In this document: one piece after another, positions 35,501 to 43,225 of the stretch
Layout: each line of letters begins with the position of its first letter
Position numbering within the stretch: position 1 is the first letter of the stretch
DNA from: Mycetocola spongiae
GTDB lineage: Bacteria > Actinomycetota > Actinomycetes > Actinomycetales > Microbacteriaceae
Direction of reading: 5' to 3'
Assembly: GCF_020424085.1 (NCBI RefSeq)
Contig: NZ_CP080203.1
Span: 2,666,001-2,730,000 of the forward strand
Length of the DNA stretch: 64,000 bases
Notes under the pieces: generated by a model
The model's input: only the letters and a program-made list of their open reading frames with translations
Told to the model about the DNA's origin: nothing
Database searches by the model: none
Program-made: the position numbers and the translations under genes

Positions 35501-35944
35501 AGCATTCAGCCCCCGCTGTTTTCCCTGCTCAGCCCCGAGGAGGCGCTGGTCTCCGATCTCTGGGCCACCGGAATCTCCCCGGGGGACCACCCGCTGCGGC
35601 CCCTGCGCGAGGGCCTGCGCGCCCGCGGCATCCTCAGCGCCGCGCAGTTGCGCGAGGCCGAGCCCGGCCGCCGGGTCTGGATCGCGGGCGTGGTGACCCA
35701 TCGCCAGCGCCCCGCCACCGCCTCGGGCATCACGTTTATCAACCTCGAGGACGAGAGTGGTCTTGTGAACGTTATCTGCGGGGTGGGGCTCTGGCAGCGT
35801 CATCGCGCGGTGGTCCGCGAGTCCCCCGCGCTCCTGGTGCGGGGCATTCTGGAGCGCAGCCCCGAGGGCATCATCAACCTCCTGGCCGATAATTTTGAGA
35901 CCCTCGCGATTGCCCCCGGAACCCGCTCCCGCGATTTTCAGTAG
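32561..35944 (+). CDS. dnaE2: Error-prone DNA polymerase III alpha subunit DnaE2
   Basis: A 1127-residue C-family polymerase for translesion synthesis. The PHP domain opens with YAELHAHSNFSFLDGASEP (about 49-67) and TDHDGFYG. The catalytic palm shows GRGSAANSAVCYLLEITAVD (about 407-426), the paired aspartates in EEPDIDVDFDSDRREEVIQY (about 445-464) and KFDLLGLGMLAAIQYC (about 583). A tandem helix-hairpin segment (LAGITGIGRPLAAKIVAER) and a C-terminal OB fold (GITFINLEDESGLVNVI) complete it. ATG 32561 has GAGAGGAG 8 nt upstream, making GTG 32552 unlikely. It is the last gene of the SOS operon, about 270 nt after imuB. Confidence 0.93.
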   Translation: MGFSNPPIPWSEFERRLRGRASGAAAPDTPEPEAPRAPEPAPEPTDPAESIGYAELHAHSNFSFLDGASEPSALIAEAARLGLHGFALTDHDGFYGAVRAAEAAERHPTLRTMFGVELSLGLDAPQNGALDPAGSHLLLLARGTEGYHRLASTVTRAQLAEGAEKGAPRYRLEETAAAVRDHAMVLTGCRKGAVPQALATGGPEAARRELDRLVSLFGRDGVLIELSDHSHPGDTARNDALAALAREFVLPVVATTAAHYARPEQHRLAEALSAVRARRSLTDFEGWLPGSGTAFLRSGAEMARLFQRYPGAVSHTVEVADDLSFRLRAVRPGLPKQEVPAGHTPMSWLRHLTWQGAARFYPDMPESSRERIERELAVIEEKDFPGYFLIVHDIVQFARGRGILCQGRGSAANSAVCYLLEITAVDSIDYGLPFERFLSSLREEEPDIDVDFDSDRREEVIQYVYEKYGRYNAAQVANVITYRPKFAIRDMAKALGYSPGQQDAWSKRVERSHSLAADTEIPEDLRDLTGQLLGFPRHLGIHSGGMVLTDRPVGEVCPIEHARMPGRTVLQWDKDDCAWMGLVKFDLLGLGMLAAIQYCFDLVAEHCGETWDLHSLPKEEAGVYDQLCRADSIGVFQVESRAQMGMLPRLLPRTFYDLVIEVALVRPGPIQGGAVHPYIKRRTGVEPVSYLHPSLEPVLERTLGIPLFQEQLMQMAMVVGGCDGEDADLLRRAMGSKRGLEKIDSLREKLYAGMAQNGIRGEQADQIYGRIQAFANFGFAESHSISFALIVYASAWLRLHYPGAFLAALLRAQPMGFYSAQSLVADARRHGVETLRPDLHLSGVEAGLEPLAGEAGAAGGTGMPECLVSPAEKPGPFDPEAPVRDAEHRRDGRHRVRLGLAGITGIGRPLAAKIVAERERGGHYLDLADLSRRVGLNAAQLEALATAGACDCLSVDRRQALWQAGPAARERPDHLPGTAVSIQPPLFSLLSPEEALVSDLWATGISPGDHPLRPLREGLRARGILSAAQLREAEPGRRVWIAGVVTHRQRPATASGITFINLEDESGLVNVICGVGLWQRHRAVVRESPALLVRGILERSPEGIINLLADNFETLAIAPGTRSRDFQ

Positions 35945-35987
35945 CACGAGAAAAGGGCCCGAATCGAGATTCTCGGCAACTCCTCGG

Positions 35988-35993
35988 TATGCT
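35988..35993 (+). promoter_or_regulatory. -10 box of the 52-residue membrane protein gene (leaderless)
   Basis: TATGCT ends 6 nt before the ATG; no Shine-Dalgarno is visible. Confidence 0.45.
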
Positions 35994-35999
35994 GTAGGT

Positions 36000-36158
36000 A
36001 TGGCTTTCGTACTTGCAGTGGTCCTGTTCCTGGGTGGCATCTACCTCTTTGGTCTCGCGTTTAACCTGGAGGAGTTCCAGGCACTCGTCTTTTTCGCCGG
36101 AATCATCGCCGTTTCCGTCGGCGTCGCGATCCCCACAAACATGATGCGAGGCCGTTAA
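36000..36158 (+). CDS. Small two-helix membrane protein
   Basis: A 52-residue product with two hydrophobic helices, MAFVLAVVLFLGGIYLFGLAF and LVFFAGIIAVSVGVAIP, ending NMMRGR. It resembles the many short conserved membrane proteins of Microbacteriaceae; no function is known to me. The start is set by the -10 box 6 nt upstream. Confidence 0.65.
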   Translation: MAFVLAVVLFLGGIYLFGLAFNLEEFQALVFFAGIIAVSVGVAIPTNMMRGR

Positions 36159-36170
36159 CCCCGGACCCGC

Positions 36171-36422
36171 ATGTTTGCAAAAAACGTAGAAGTTTCGGCC
36201 TCCGGGCCGCGCGCCACCACCCTGATTGCGGCGGCGTGCTCGGCGGTTGGCATTCTGGGCATCATCGCCGGCCTGGTCCTGGTGGGCTTTGCGGTATATC
36301 ACCTGAGCCCCACGCAGACGTTTATCGGGCTGGGCGTGCTGATCGCCTCGCTGATCATCCACGCGATCGGCGTATTTGTGCGCTTCCGCACGGGAACCGG
36401 CCGCCGCGTTCGCCGCGGCTAG
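36171..36422 (+). CDS. Small two-helix membrane protein
   Basis: An 83-residue product with two helices (TLIAAACSAVGILGIIAGLVLVGFAVYHL and TFIGLGVLIASLIIHAIGVFV) and a basic tail RTGTGRRVRRG. It lies 12 nt after the preceding small membrane protein gene and is followed by a clear terminator, so the two are likely co-transcribed. Function unknown. Confidence 0.7.
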   Translation: MFAKNVEVSASGPRATTLIAAACSAVGILGIIAGLVLVGFAVYHLSPTQTFIGLGVLIASLIIHAIGVFVRFRTGTGRRVRRG

Positions 36423-36446
36423 CCCCTGGCCCGCACCCCGTGTTAA

Positions 36447-36470
36447 CCCCGTCCCCCGGACGGGGTTTTT
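36447..36470 (+). terminator. Rho-independent terminator
   Basis: Stem CCCCGTCC/GGACGGGG with a CCC loop is followed directly by TTTTT. Confidence 0.88.
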
Positions 36471-36553
36471 CATTTTCCCCCGGGGCATTGCTTCCCAGTT
36501 CGCTTTCAGGAAGAGTCAATAACGTTAAGTATCAATTCGCTCAAGGAGGAAAT

Positions 36554-36748
36554 ATGGGATTCATCGACGACGCAAAAGAAACCATTGAAGCCGGAGCAGA
36601 GAAGGTCTCCCGCGCCGCGCATGACGCCGTAGATAAGGCCAAGGATAAAATCGACGAGGTCAAGGCCGACGCCGATGTTAAGAAGGCCGAGGCCGAGCGC
36701 GATTCCGTGAAGGCGCGCAATGACGCCAAGGATAAGCTGCGCGACTAG
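36554..36748 (+). CDS. Small charged helical stress-type protein
   Basis: A 64-residue, highly charged, Cys-free product (MGFIDDAKETIEAGAEKV... ending DAKDKLRD) predicted to be one long amphipathic helix, resembling short LEA-like or CsbD-like stress proteins without being an exact match to either. A very strong ribosome binding site (AAGGAGG, 5 nt before ATG) suggests high expression. Monocistronic between two hairpins. Confidence 0.75.
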   Translation: MGFIDDAKETIEAGAEKVSRAAHDAVDKAKDKIDEVKADADVKKAEAERDSVKARNDAKDKLRD

Positions 36749-36799
36749 GCGGTAACTTTCCGCGGCGATCCGGGTGATCGCGGCGGATACGCATCGGGT

Positions 36800-36840
36800 T
36801 CGGCGCGGAATGGCATGGCCATTCCGCGCCGAATTTTATT
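36800..36840. terminator. Bidirectional terminator
   Basis: A perfect 15-bp stem (tcggcgcggaatggc and complement) with a 3-nt loop lies between convergent genes and is followed on the plus strand by ATTTTATT. Confidence 0.85.
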
Positions 36841-36844
36841 GGGG

Positions 36845-37246
36845 CTAGGGGCGCTTCTCGGCGCGCGAGCGGCGGTGGATCACGAGCAGCGCGAGCGCCC
36901 GCCAGCCGATCAAAAAGACCGCGAGCACCACGGCGGTGACGATGATAAACCCGATCGGGGCATTCCCCCCGGCCAAGACCCGCAGGGGAAGACCCACCAC
37001 CACGGTGGAGAGCCAGATCAGCGGTCCCGTCCAGCGCAGCGCGATCGGATTGCGCCACGCAAGGGTGACCACCCAACCGAGTGCGGCCGCGGCCAGGAAG
37101 GGCCACGCGGTATTCAGCACGGCCAGGAAATCGCCGTTCTCCTCGTGGCTGCGCCGCCCGATCATGACAAAAATGATGATCAGGAGCGCGTCGAGGGCCG
37201 CCGCCGAAACGACGGCGCGGACGGGGGAAAAGCGTGCACGAGCCAT
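36845..37246 (-). CDS. DUF3054-type membrane protein
   Basis: A 133-residue, four-helix membrane protein with the pattern of the actinobacterial DUF3054 family: ALDALLIIIFVMIGRRSHEE at about 18-37, TAWPFLAAAALGWVVTLAWRNP at about 46-67, a GPLIWLSTVVVGLPLRVL helix and a last helix FIIVTAVVLAVFLIGWRAL. Function unknown. TAGAAT ends exactly 6 nt before the ATG, so the mRNA is probably leaderless. Confidence 0.8.
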   Translation of the reverse strand: MARARFSPVRAVVSAAALDALLIIIFVMIGRRSHEENGDFLAVLNTAWPFLAAAALGWVVTLAWRNPIALRWTGPLIWLSTVVVGLPLRVLAGGNAPIGFIIVTAVVLAVFLIGWRALALLVIHRRSRAEKRP

Positions 37247-37252
37247 ACCCCC

Positions 37253-37258
37253 ATTCTA
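37253..37258 (-). promoter_or_regulatory. -10 box of the DUF3054 gene (leaderless)
   Basis: TAGAAT on the minus strand, 6 nt before ATG, is the closest match to TATAAT among the leaderless-type promoters in the window. Confidence 0.55.
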
Positions 37259-37353
37259 GGCGTTATGGCTCCGTTGGCCGCGTTCGGGGGCGGTGCCCGG
37301 AACGCGGCCGGTCGGATCGGTGCGGCCTATCGGATCGGCGCAGCCCGGTCGGC

Positions 37354-38301
37354 TCAGCGCAGCCCGGTGAGCCGCGAGCGGTGATATCCCAGGGCGAGCA
37401 GGCCGGCCAGGAGCAGCACAAGCGCGGCGGTTCCGGGCAGCGCCGAGCCGGGGGATCCGGTAGTGGCCAGGCCGGCACCACCCGCGGTGGTTCCCGGGGG
37501 GATCGGGCTGGCGGAGTATTCGCTTTCAGCGGTGATCGCGGGGGTCGGCGCGGAGTCTCCGTGTCCATCCGCGGAACCGGTGGGGGTTGTCCCCGGGGGT
37601 GTTGCGGTGCCCGTGGCCGTGCCGGTATCGGTGGGGAGTGCGGGCCCGGTGGGGGTGGCGCTATCGCCCGTGGGGGTGGCCGTGGGTTCCTCCTGTCCGG
37701 GGGCGAGTAGGAAGAGGTCATGCCAGAGATAGGCGGTATTGGCGCCGATCGTGCCCCGGGTATTTTTCCAGATCACCTTATTCTCGATCGGCGTCCAGGA
37801 GAGCGTGTGGAGCAGCGAGATCGGCGGTGAGCCGTCCGTGGTATCCAGCACCAGCGCATAGCGGGTGCCCGCGGCGAGTGTGGGATGGCCCGGGAAGTCC
37901 ACCCGCACGGTACCCACGGTGGTGGGGGTGGGGAAGGAGTCCTGATCCGTTTCCGGATAGCTCAGCGTGCCCCGGCCCCCGGCCAGCGGCGCGGCATCGG
38001 GCTCGGCCGCGTCCTCGGGCCAGGCGTGGATGGCCGCCGAGGCCACCGTATTATGCGCGGTTTCAAAAAACCAGACGTGCATCCGGGCGGCGTCGCCATC
38101 GCGGAGGGGGCGGAACGGCTGCGCCACGTATACGGCATCGGCCTGCCGGAACGAGGTGGGGGAGGAGGCGCTGCGGTGGCTCTGATCCGGGTCCGGTCGC
38201 GGTGCCGCTCCGGCGGAGAGCGGCGCGGCCAGGAGGACCAGGGCGGCGGTGAGCGCAAGCAGGGGAAGCGGCGCTCGGCGGCGCGGCGGGAGGATCGTCA
38301 T
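37354..38301 (-). CDS. Secreted surface protein with LATTG sorting-like signal
   Basis: A 315-residue exported protein. It has a signal peptide (PLLALTALVLLAAPLSAGA-like hydrophobic run, cleavage near residue 32), a beta-rich domain of about 165 residues (AVYVAQPFRPLRDGDAARMHVWFFETAHN ... VDFPGHPTLAAGTRYALVLDTTDG), a Thr/Pro-rich linker (about 200-270), then LATTG at about 278-282, a hydrophobic helix and a basic tail. This is the layout of a sortase substrate with a class E-like LAxTG motif. Binding partner unknown. TAATGT ends 6 nt before the ATG and there is no ribosome binding site. Confidence 0.75.
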   Translation of the reverse strand: MTILPPRRRAPLPLLALTAALVLLAAPLSAGAAPRPDPDQSHRSASSPTSFRQADAVYVAQPFRPLRDGDAARMHVWFFETAHNTVASAAIHAWPEDAAEPDAAPLAGGRGTLSYPETDQDSFPTPTTVGTVRVDFPGHPTLAAGTRYALVLDTTDGSPPISLLHTLSWTPIENKVIWKNTRGTIGANTAYLWHDLFLLAPGQEEPTATPTGDSATPTGPALPTDTGTATGTATPPGTTPTGSADGHGDSAPTPAITAESEYSASPIPPGTTAGGAGLATTGSPGSALPGTAALVLLLAGLLALGYHRSRLTGLR

Positions 38302-38307
38302 GGCTAA

Positions 38308-38313
38308 ACATTA
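38308..38313 (-). promoter_or_regulatory. -10 box of the LATTG surface protein gene (leaderless)
   Basis: TAATGT on the minus strand ends 6 nt before the start codon. The remaining spacer up to the malic enzyme gene (38314-38581) shows no certain structure. Confidence 0.4.
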
Positions 38314-38581
38314 CAAGGCATATGTTTTTGCGGCTAGGACCCATCGGGGTGGCATCCGGCACCGCGCCGAGTTTTCGAATTTATTAAGAATCCCCGAAGT
38401 TAAGGCGTGGAACGCGACAAAACCCCGGGGCGCGGGGGTGCGAAGTTGTTATGGTTGCGGTCAGTCATCACCACCGGCTTAGTGCCCGGTCGAGCGTCGC
38501 CCCCGGTCCCGAGAGATCCTCGGAACCGTGCACGTCGATACTCCCGGCATCCCAGATTTCGCCCCGAGGAAGGTGTTGTTT

Positions 38582-39781
38582 ATGTCCGCAGTAGTTCCCA
38601 CCCCCGTCACCACGCGCCCCAGCAGCGAGGAAATTTTTGAGGCCCATGTGGGCGGCAAGCTCGCAATGCATACGATCCATCCGCTGGCCAGCCAGCGCGA
38701 CCTATCGATCGCCTATACCCCCGGCGTGGCCGAGGTAAGCTCCGCGATCCACGCCGATCCCACGCTCGCCGAATCCCATACCTGGGCCGGCCGCCTCGTG
38801 GCCGTGATCTCCGATGGCACCGCCGTGCTGGGCCTGGGCGATATCGGGCCCGCGGCCTCGCTGCCCGTGATGGAGGGTAAGGCCGCGCTCTTTCGCACGT
38901 TTGCGGGGCTGAACGCGATCCCCCTGGTGCTGGATACCACCGATACCGAGGAGATCATCGAGACCGTAATTCGGTTGCGGCCCAGCTTTGGGGCGGTCAA
39001 CCTCGAGGATATTTCCGCCCCGCGCTGCTTCGAGATCGAGCGCCGCCTGATCGAGGCGCTGGATATCCCGGTGATGCACGATGACCAGCACGGCACAGCC
39101 GTGGTGGTCTATGCCGCGCTGATCGGCGCTGCCCGCGTGATCAACCGCGAGGTGGCCGATCTGCGCGTGGTGATCTCGGGGGCCGGTGCCGCGGGTATCG
39201 CGTGTGCCGAGATGCTCCTGAACGCGGGTGTGCGCAATGTGGTGCTGGTGGACTCGCGCGGAATCATCCACTCCGGGCGCGGGGATCTCACCGAGATCAA
39301 GACCGAGTATGCGGCGCGGACCAATCCCGAAGACCGGCGGGGTGCGCTGCCCGAGGCGCTGGCCGGGGCAAATGTGTTTATCGGTGTCTCCTCCGTGGTG
39401 GTGCCCGAGGGTGACCTCGCGGGAATGGCGGAGGACGCGATTGTTTTTGCGCTGTCCAATCCCACCCCCGAGGTCTCGCCCGAGCTCGCCGCGAAATATG
39501 CGCGCGTGGTGGCCACGGGCCGCAGCGATTTCCCGAATCAGATTAATAACGTGCTGGCGTTTCCCGGAATCTTCCGCGGGGCGCTGGACTCGGGTGCCAC
39601 CCGGATCACGCCGGAGATGAAGATCGCCGCGGCCGAGGCCATTGCCGCCCTGGCCGCCGATAATCTCGCGGCCGATTATATTGTGCCGGGCGCGATGGAT
39701 CCGCGCGTGGCCGATGCGGTGGCCGCGGCGGTGGCCGCCGCGGTGCGTGCGGGGGACCCCGGGGAGGTCGCGCCGCGATAG
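38582..39781 (+). CDS. Malic enzyme, short bacterial form
   Basis: A 399-residue NAD(P)-dependent malic enzyme that converts malate to pyruvate and CO2. The motifs are SIAYTPGVAEVSSAI (about 41-55), the Lys and acidic residues in MEGKAALFRTFAG (about 99), FGAVNLEDISAPRCFEIE (about 138), PVMHDDQHGTAVVVYAAL (about 162) and the Rossmann GAGAAGIACAEML (about 200). The length fits the form without a phosphotransacetylase domain. ATG 38582 has GAGGAAGG upstream. It stands alone, and a terminator follows. Confidence 0.93.
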   Translation: MSAVVPTPVTTRPSSEEIFEAHVGGKLAMHTIHPLASQRDLSIAYTPGVAEVSSAIHADPTLAESHTWAGRLVAVISDGTAVLGLGDIGPAASLPVMEGKAALFRTFAGLNAIPLVLDTTDTEEIIETVIRLRPSFGAVNLEDISAPRCFEIERRLIEALDIPVMHDDQHGTAVVVYAALIGAARVINREVADLRVVISGAGAAGIACAEMLLNAGVRNVVLVDSRGIIHSGRGDLTEIKTEYAARTNPEDRRGALPEALAGANVFIGVSSVVVPEGDLAGMAEDAIVFALSNPTPEVSPELAAKYARVVATGRSDFPNQINNVLAFPGIFRGALDSGATRITPEMKIAAAEAIAALAADNLAADYIVPGAMDPRVADAVAAAVAAAVRAGDPGEVAPR

Positions 39782-39832
39782 CCGGTTTCCTCCCGTCGGG
39801 CCCGCGCCGCGGCCCCGGCGGGAGGGTTGTGC

Positions 39833-39867
39833 GCCCCGCGGTGTGGATCCCGCGGGGCCCGTTTTTT
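39833..39867 (+). terminator. Rho-independent terminator of the malic enzyme gene
   Basis: A 9-bp GC stem (GCCCCGCGG/CCGCGGGGC) with an 8-nt loop is followed by CCGTTTTTT. The next 370 nt, up to the lacI promoter, are very GC-rich and contain no gene I can support. Confidence 0.85.
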
Positions 39868-40235
39868 GCCGGGGCGCGAGGCGATGCCGGGCAGACCCGC
39901 GCGAGTGCTGCCCGGATGGGGTCCCCGGGCGCGGACCCCGCGGATCCGTGGGTCCGGGCCGGATCGCGCCGCCGCGACAACGGGCCCGGGGGAGCCCTCT
40001 GTACCCTCCCCGGGACCCGCCGGTCCGGTGCGCCGCGGCAACGATCAAGGCAGTAATCGTTGCCGCGGCCAGTAGATGCCCCAGATTTTTCCCCAGCGAC
40101 GGGGGAGGGCCGTGCGCGGCCGTTGCTGTCGACCGTTGCGCACAACCCCATCCTGACAGCCCCGTATTTCCGGCGCGTAACGCCCCGATGACGGTTGGCT
40201 ACGGGGCGCGCGGCGGGGAGGGCCGGAAAACGTTA

Positions 40236-40264
40236 TTGACAGCCGGGGGGAACCTGTCTACAGT
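40236..40264 (+). promoter_or_regulatory. Promoter of the lacI-ABC-hydrolase operon
   Basis: TTGACA (40236-40241), 17-nt spacer, TACAGT (40259-40264). The two LacI operators lie 23-62 nt downstream, so the repressor would act on the transcript start and early elongation. Confidence 0.65.
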
Positions 40265-40286
40265 GACATCACTTCCCTACGGCCCA

Positions 40287-40306
40287 ATTTGGAAACGTTT
40301 CCAAAT
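40287..40306. promoter_or_regulatory. LacI-type operator 1
   Basis: ATTTGGAAACGTTTCCAAAT is a perfect 20-bp palindrome with the central CG typical of LacI-family operators. It lies 57 nt before the lacI start. Confidence 0.8.
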
Positions 40307-40312
40307 GGCTCC

Positions 40313-40326
40313 TGGAAACGTATCCA
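40313..40326. promoter_or_regulatory. LacI-type operator 2
   Basis: TGGAAACGTATCCA is an imperfect copy of operator 1. The centres are 23 bp apart, about two helical turns, compatible with binding on the same DNA face. Confidence 0.6.
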
Positions 40327-40363
40327 CACGGCATCACCATTCACACTCTCAATGAGGAGATCC

Positions 40364-41413
40364 ATGAAGGCCAAACCCACACTGCACCAGGTCGCGGAGA
40401 CCGCGGGGGTGTCCCTCGCCTCCGCCTCGCGCGCCCTCACCGGCAACTCCGCGAGTCCCGAAATGGTGCGTCGTGTCCGCGGAGCCGCCAAAAAACTCGG
40501 CTATCTGCCCGATGCCACCGCCCGCTCCCTGCGCTTCGGCGGGACCCGTCAGGTGATCTTTGCCGTGGACGATATTGGCAACCCCAATTATGTGGAGATG
40601 CTGCGCGCGATTGAACGCAGTTTCGGCGATACCGGGCTGCGCCTGAGCATCTCCGCCACGGGCCGCCGCCCCGAACAGACCGTGGATCTGGTCCGCAGCA
40701 TGAACATGGGTCTGGGTGATGGGCTCATCATCTCGCCCATCCGGGTCACCCCGGAACTGCGCCGCGCGCTCCTGGATGCCGTGGTGCCCGTGGTGGTCAT
40801 CGGCTCGCTCCACCGCGAGATCGATATCGATAGCGTCCGCGTGGACTCCGCGCTCGCCGTGGGCATGGCCGTGGAGCACCTGCACGCGCTGGGCCGCTCG
40901 CGCATCGCCCTGATCAACGGGCCGATGGATACCAACCCCGGCGCCGCGCGCCGTCGCGGTTTCCTCGCGGCGATGGAGCGGCTCGGCCGCGGCATCAACC
41001 CGGAACACCTGCGCGCCGCGGAGGACTTCACCGTGGCCGCCGGAATGGCTGCGGCGGAACGGCTCCTGGACGCCGATCCCGGCATCGACGCGATCGTGGC
41101 CGCGAATGACCTGATCGGGGTCGGGGCCATCAGCGCCGCGACCCGCCGCGGGCTGCGCATCCCCGAGGACCTTGCGATCACCGGCATCGACGATACCGAG
41201 ATCGGTTCGGTCTATAACCCCACCCTGACCAGCGTGTCCCTGCGCGCGGGGGAGCGCGGGGAACTGGCCGCCCGGCTGCTCCTGGAGCGCTTCGAGGACC
41301 CCTCGCGCGATCACCACACCCTGACCGTGCAGCCGGAACTGAAGATCCGCCAGTCCACCGTCCGCACCCCGTCCCCGTCCACCCACCCGTCCGAAAGCGA
41401 TCCCACCTCATGA
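40364..41413 (+). CDS. LacI-family repressor, autoregulated
   Basis: A 349-residue repressor. The helix-turn-helix is at the N-terminus (TLHQVAETAGVSLASASRALTG, followed by the hinge AKKLGYLPDATARSLR), then a periplasmic-binding-like effector domain with GDGLIISPI, VEHLHALGRSRIALINGP and LAITGIDDTEIGSVYNPTLTSV. ATG 40364 has GAGGAGA upstream. It is the first gene of the operon and overlaps the first permease gene by 4 nt; two operators lie in its own leader. The effector is presumably the imported compound or a derivative of it. Confidence 0.92.
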   Translation: MKAKPTLHQVAETAGVSLASASRALTGNSASPEMVRRVRGAAKKLGYLPDATARSLRFGGTRQVIFAVDDIGNPNYVEMLRAIERSFGDTGLRLSISATGRRPEQTVDLVRSMNMGLGDGLIISPIRVTPELRRALLDAVVPVVVIGSLHREIDIDSVRVDSALAVGMAVEHLHALGRSRIALINGPMDTNPGAARRRGFLAAMERLGRGINPEHLRAAEDFTVAAGMAAAERLLDADPGIDAIVAANDLIGVGAISAATRRGLRIPEDLAITGIDDTEIGSVYNPTLTSVSLRAGERGELAARLLLERFEDPSRDHHTLTVQPELKIRQSTVRTPSPSTHPSESDPTS

Positions 41414-42351
41414 CCGCACTTCGCCCCCAGCGGGCGCATAACCCTCCCCCCAAGCCCCGCGCCGGGGGCCTCGCCCGGGCCCGCCGCAATGAGGCCGCCG
41501 CCCTGGTGATCCCCGCGCTGATCCCCGTCGTGCTGCTCAGCGTCATCCCGCTGCTGATCGGCATCGGCATGGCCTTCACCGATTCCACCCTCGCCCGCAA
41601 TCACGAGACCTCGTTTGTGGGCCTGCAAAACTTCATCAACCTGGGCAGCGACTCGCTCTTCTGGCAGTCCTTTGGCATCGGCATTATCTGGTCCGTCTCG
41701 GTCACGGTCTTGCAATTTTTGGGTGGCCTCTCGCTCGCGCTGCTGCTGAATAGCGACCTGAAATTTAAGGGCCTCACCCGCCTGCTTGCGCTCATGCCCT
41801 GGGCCATGCCGCCCGTGGTGGTCGCGATCATGTGGCAGATGATCTACTCGCCCACCAACGGCCCGCTGAACTGGCTGATCGGCACCCTCGGCGGCCCCGA
41901 ACGCATTAACTGGCTCGGCGATTTTTCGCTCGCCCTGCCCGCCGTGATCCTGGTTGGGGTCTGGGTGGGAATGCCGCAGAATACGATCACGCTGCTCGCG
42001 GGCCTGCAACAGGTTCCCGCGGAACTCTCCGAGGCCGCCGCGGTGGACGGTGCGGGCGCCTGGTCGCGCTTTAAGCACGTGACGTTCCCGGCGATTAAGC
42101 CGGTGATCATCTCGATCACCTCACTCAGCTTCATCTGGAACTTTAATTCCTTCGGCATCGTCTATGTGATGACCGAGGGAGGCCCGGGTGGGCGCACCAT
42201 GCTCCCGATGCTCTTTACCTATCTGGAGGCGTTTAAATCGCGCCATACCGGATCCGCCGCGGCGATGGGTGATGTCATCGTGCTCTTCCTCATCGTGATT
42301 CTTGTGGCCTATCTCTGGCGTCAGCTGCGCGGCGAAAGGATCCCCAAGTGA
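41410..42351 (+). CDS. Sugar-type ABC transporter permease (MalF/UgpA class)
   Basis: A 313-residue permease with six helices. The first helix is LVIPALIPVVLLSVIPLLIGIGMAFTD, and the ABC-permease EAA-type loop reads EAAAVDGAGAWSRFKHVTFPAIKPV (about 205-229), the contact site for the ATPase. It overlaps lacI and the next permease by 4 nt each. No ATPase gene is in the operon; in actinomycetes a shared MsiK-type ATPase usually serves such systems. Confidence 0.92.
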   Translation: MTALRPQRAHNPPPKPRAGGLARARRNEAAALVIPALIPVVLLSVIPLLIGIGMAFTDSTLARNHETSFVGLQNFINLGSDSLFWQSFGIGIIWSVSVTVLQFLGGLSLALLLNSDLKFKGLTRLLALMPWAMPPVVVAIMWQMIYSPTNGPLNWLIGTLGGPERINWLGDFSLALPAVILVGVWVGMPQNTITLLAGLQQVPAELSEAAAVDGAGAWSRFKHVTFPAIKPVIISITSLSFIWNFNSFGIVYVMTEGGPGGRTMLPMLFTYLEAFKSRHTGSAAAMGDVIVLFLIVILVAYLWRQLRGERIPK

Positions 42352-43178
42352 ACCGCACACTCGTGAAAACCCTGCAGTATCTTGCGCTATTTGGTTTCCT
42401 GATTTTCCTCGGATTCCCGCTGATCTGGCTGCTGTCCACGGCGTTTAAATCCTCCGCCGAGATCAACTCGCTCGCGGTAAACCTCTTCCCCGTTTCCCCC
42501 ACCCTGGAGAATTTCACGGCTGCGCTGAACCGGCAGGGCCTGCTGCGTTCGGCCATGAATAGCCTCATCGTGGCGCTGGTCACCACGCTGATCGTGACGC
42601 TCCTGTCCGTGCCCGGCGCGTATGTCATGGCGCGTTTCCAGGGCAAGCTGCGCACGATCGGCACCGGCTATGTGCTCATCAGCCAGATCTTCCCCGTGAT
42701 CTTGGTGATCATCCCGCTGTTTTTTATTCTCCGCTCCGTGGGACTCGTGGACTCCCTGCTCGGACTGATCGTGGTGCACGTGGTGTATACCCTCCCGTTC
42801 TCGCTCTGGATGTTGCAGGGCTATGTGGCCTCCATCCCGTTTGATATCGAGGAGGCGGGATCCATCGACGGCGCGAATAAGTTCAATGTGCTGCGACAGC
42901 TGGTCTTCCCCCTGCTCGCCCCGGGCCTGGTAGCCACCGCGATGTTCACGTTTGTGTCCTCCTATAACGAGTTTTTCTTCGCGCTGGTGCTCCTGCAATC
43001 ACCCGAGAACTACACGCTCTCGGTGGCGCTCAGCACGTTTGTGGGAGGCGAGGGCAAGGTCGCGATTGGCCCCCTCGCGGCGGGAGCACTGCTCTCCAGC
43101 ATCCCCAGCGTGATCTTCTTTGCCCTCCTGCAAAAACGCCTCGCCGGCGGGCTGCTCACCGGAGCGGTCAAGGGCTAA
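42348..43178 (+). CDS. Sugar-type ABC transporter permease (MalG/UgpE class)
   Basis: A 276-residue permease, the second half of the channel. It shows the MalG-like start ALFGFLIFLGFPLIWLLSTAFKS, the EAA loop EEAGSIDGANKFNVLRQLVFPLLAPGL (about 166-192) and a last helix near PSVIFFALLQKRLAGGLLTGAVKG, a typical ending of this class. It overlaps the upstream permease by 4 nt. Confidence 0.92.
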   Translation: MNRTLVKTLQYLALFGFLIFLGFPLIWLLSTAFKSSAEINSLAVNLFPVSPTLENFTAALNRQGLLRSAMNSLIVALVTTLIVTLLSVPGAYVMARFQGKLRTIGTGYVLISQIFPVILVIIPLFFILRSVGLVDSLLGLIVVHVVYTLPFSLWMLQGYVASIPFDIEEAGSIDGANKFNVLRQLVFPLLAPGLVATAMFTFVSSYNEFFFALVLLQSPENYTLSVALSTFVGGEGKVAIGPLAAGALLSSIPSVIFFALLQKRLAGGLLTGAVKG

Positions 43179-43225
43179 CCCCAGATTTCCCGTATTACCC
43201 CCATAACCAGAGAAAGGTTGACGTA

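Noticed and set aside
36554-36748. Assignment of the 64-residue charged protein to CsbD
   Set aside because: It lacks the G-K-x-K-x-x-x-G-x-x-T-x-D core of CsbD; kept as a general helical stress-type protein.
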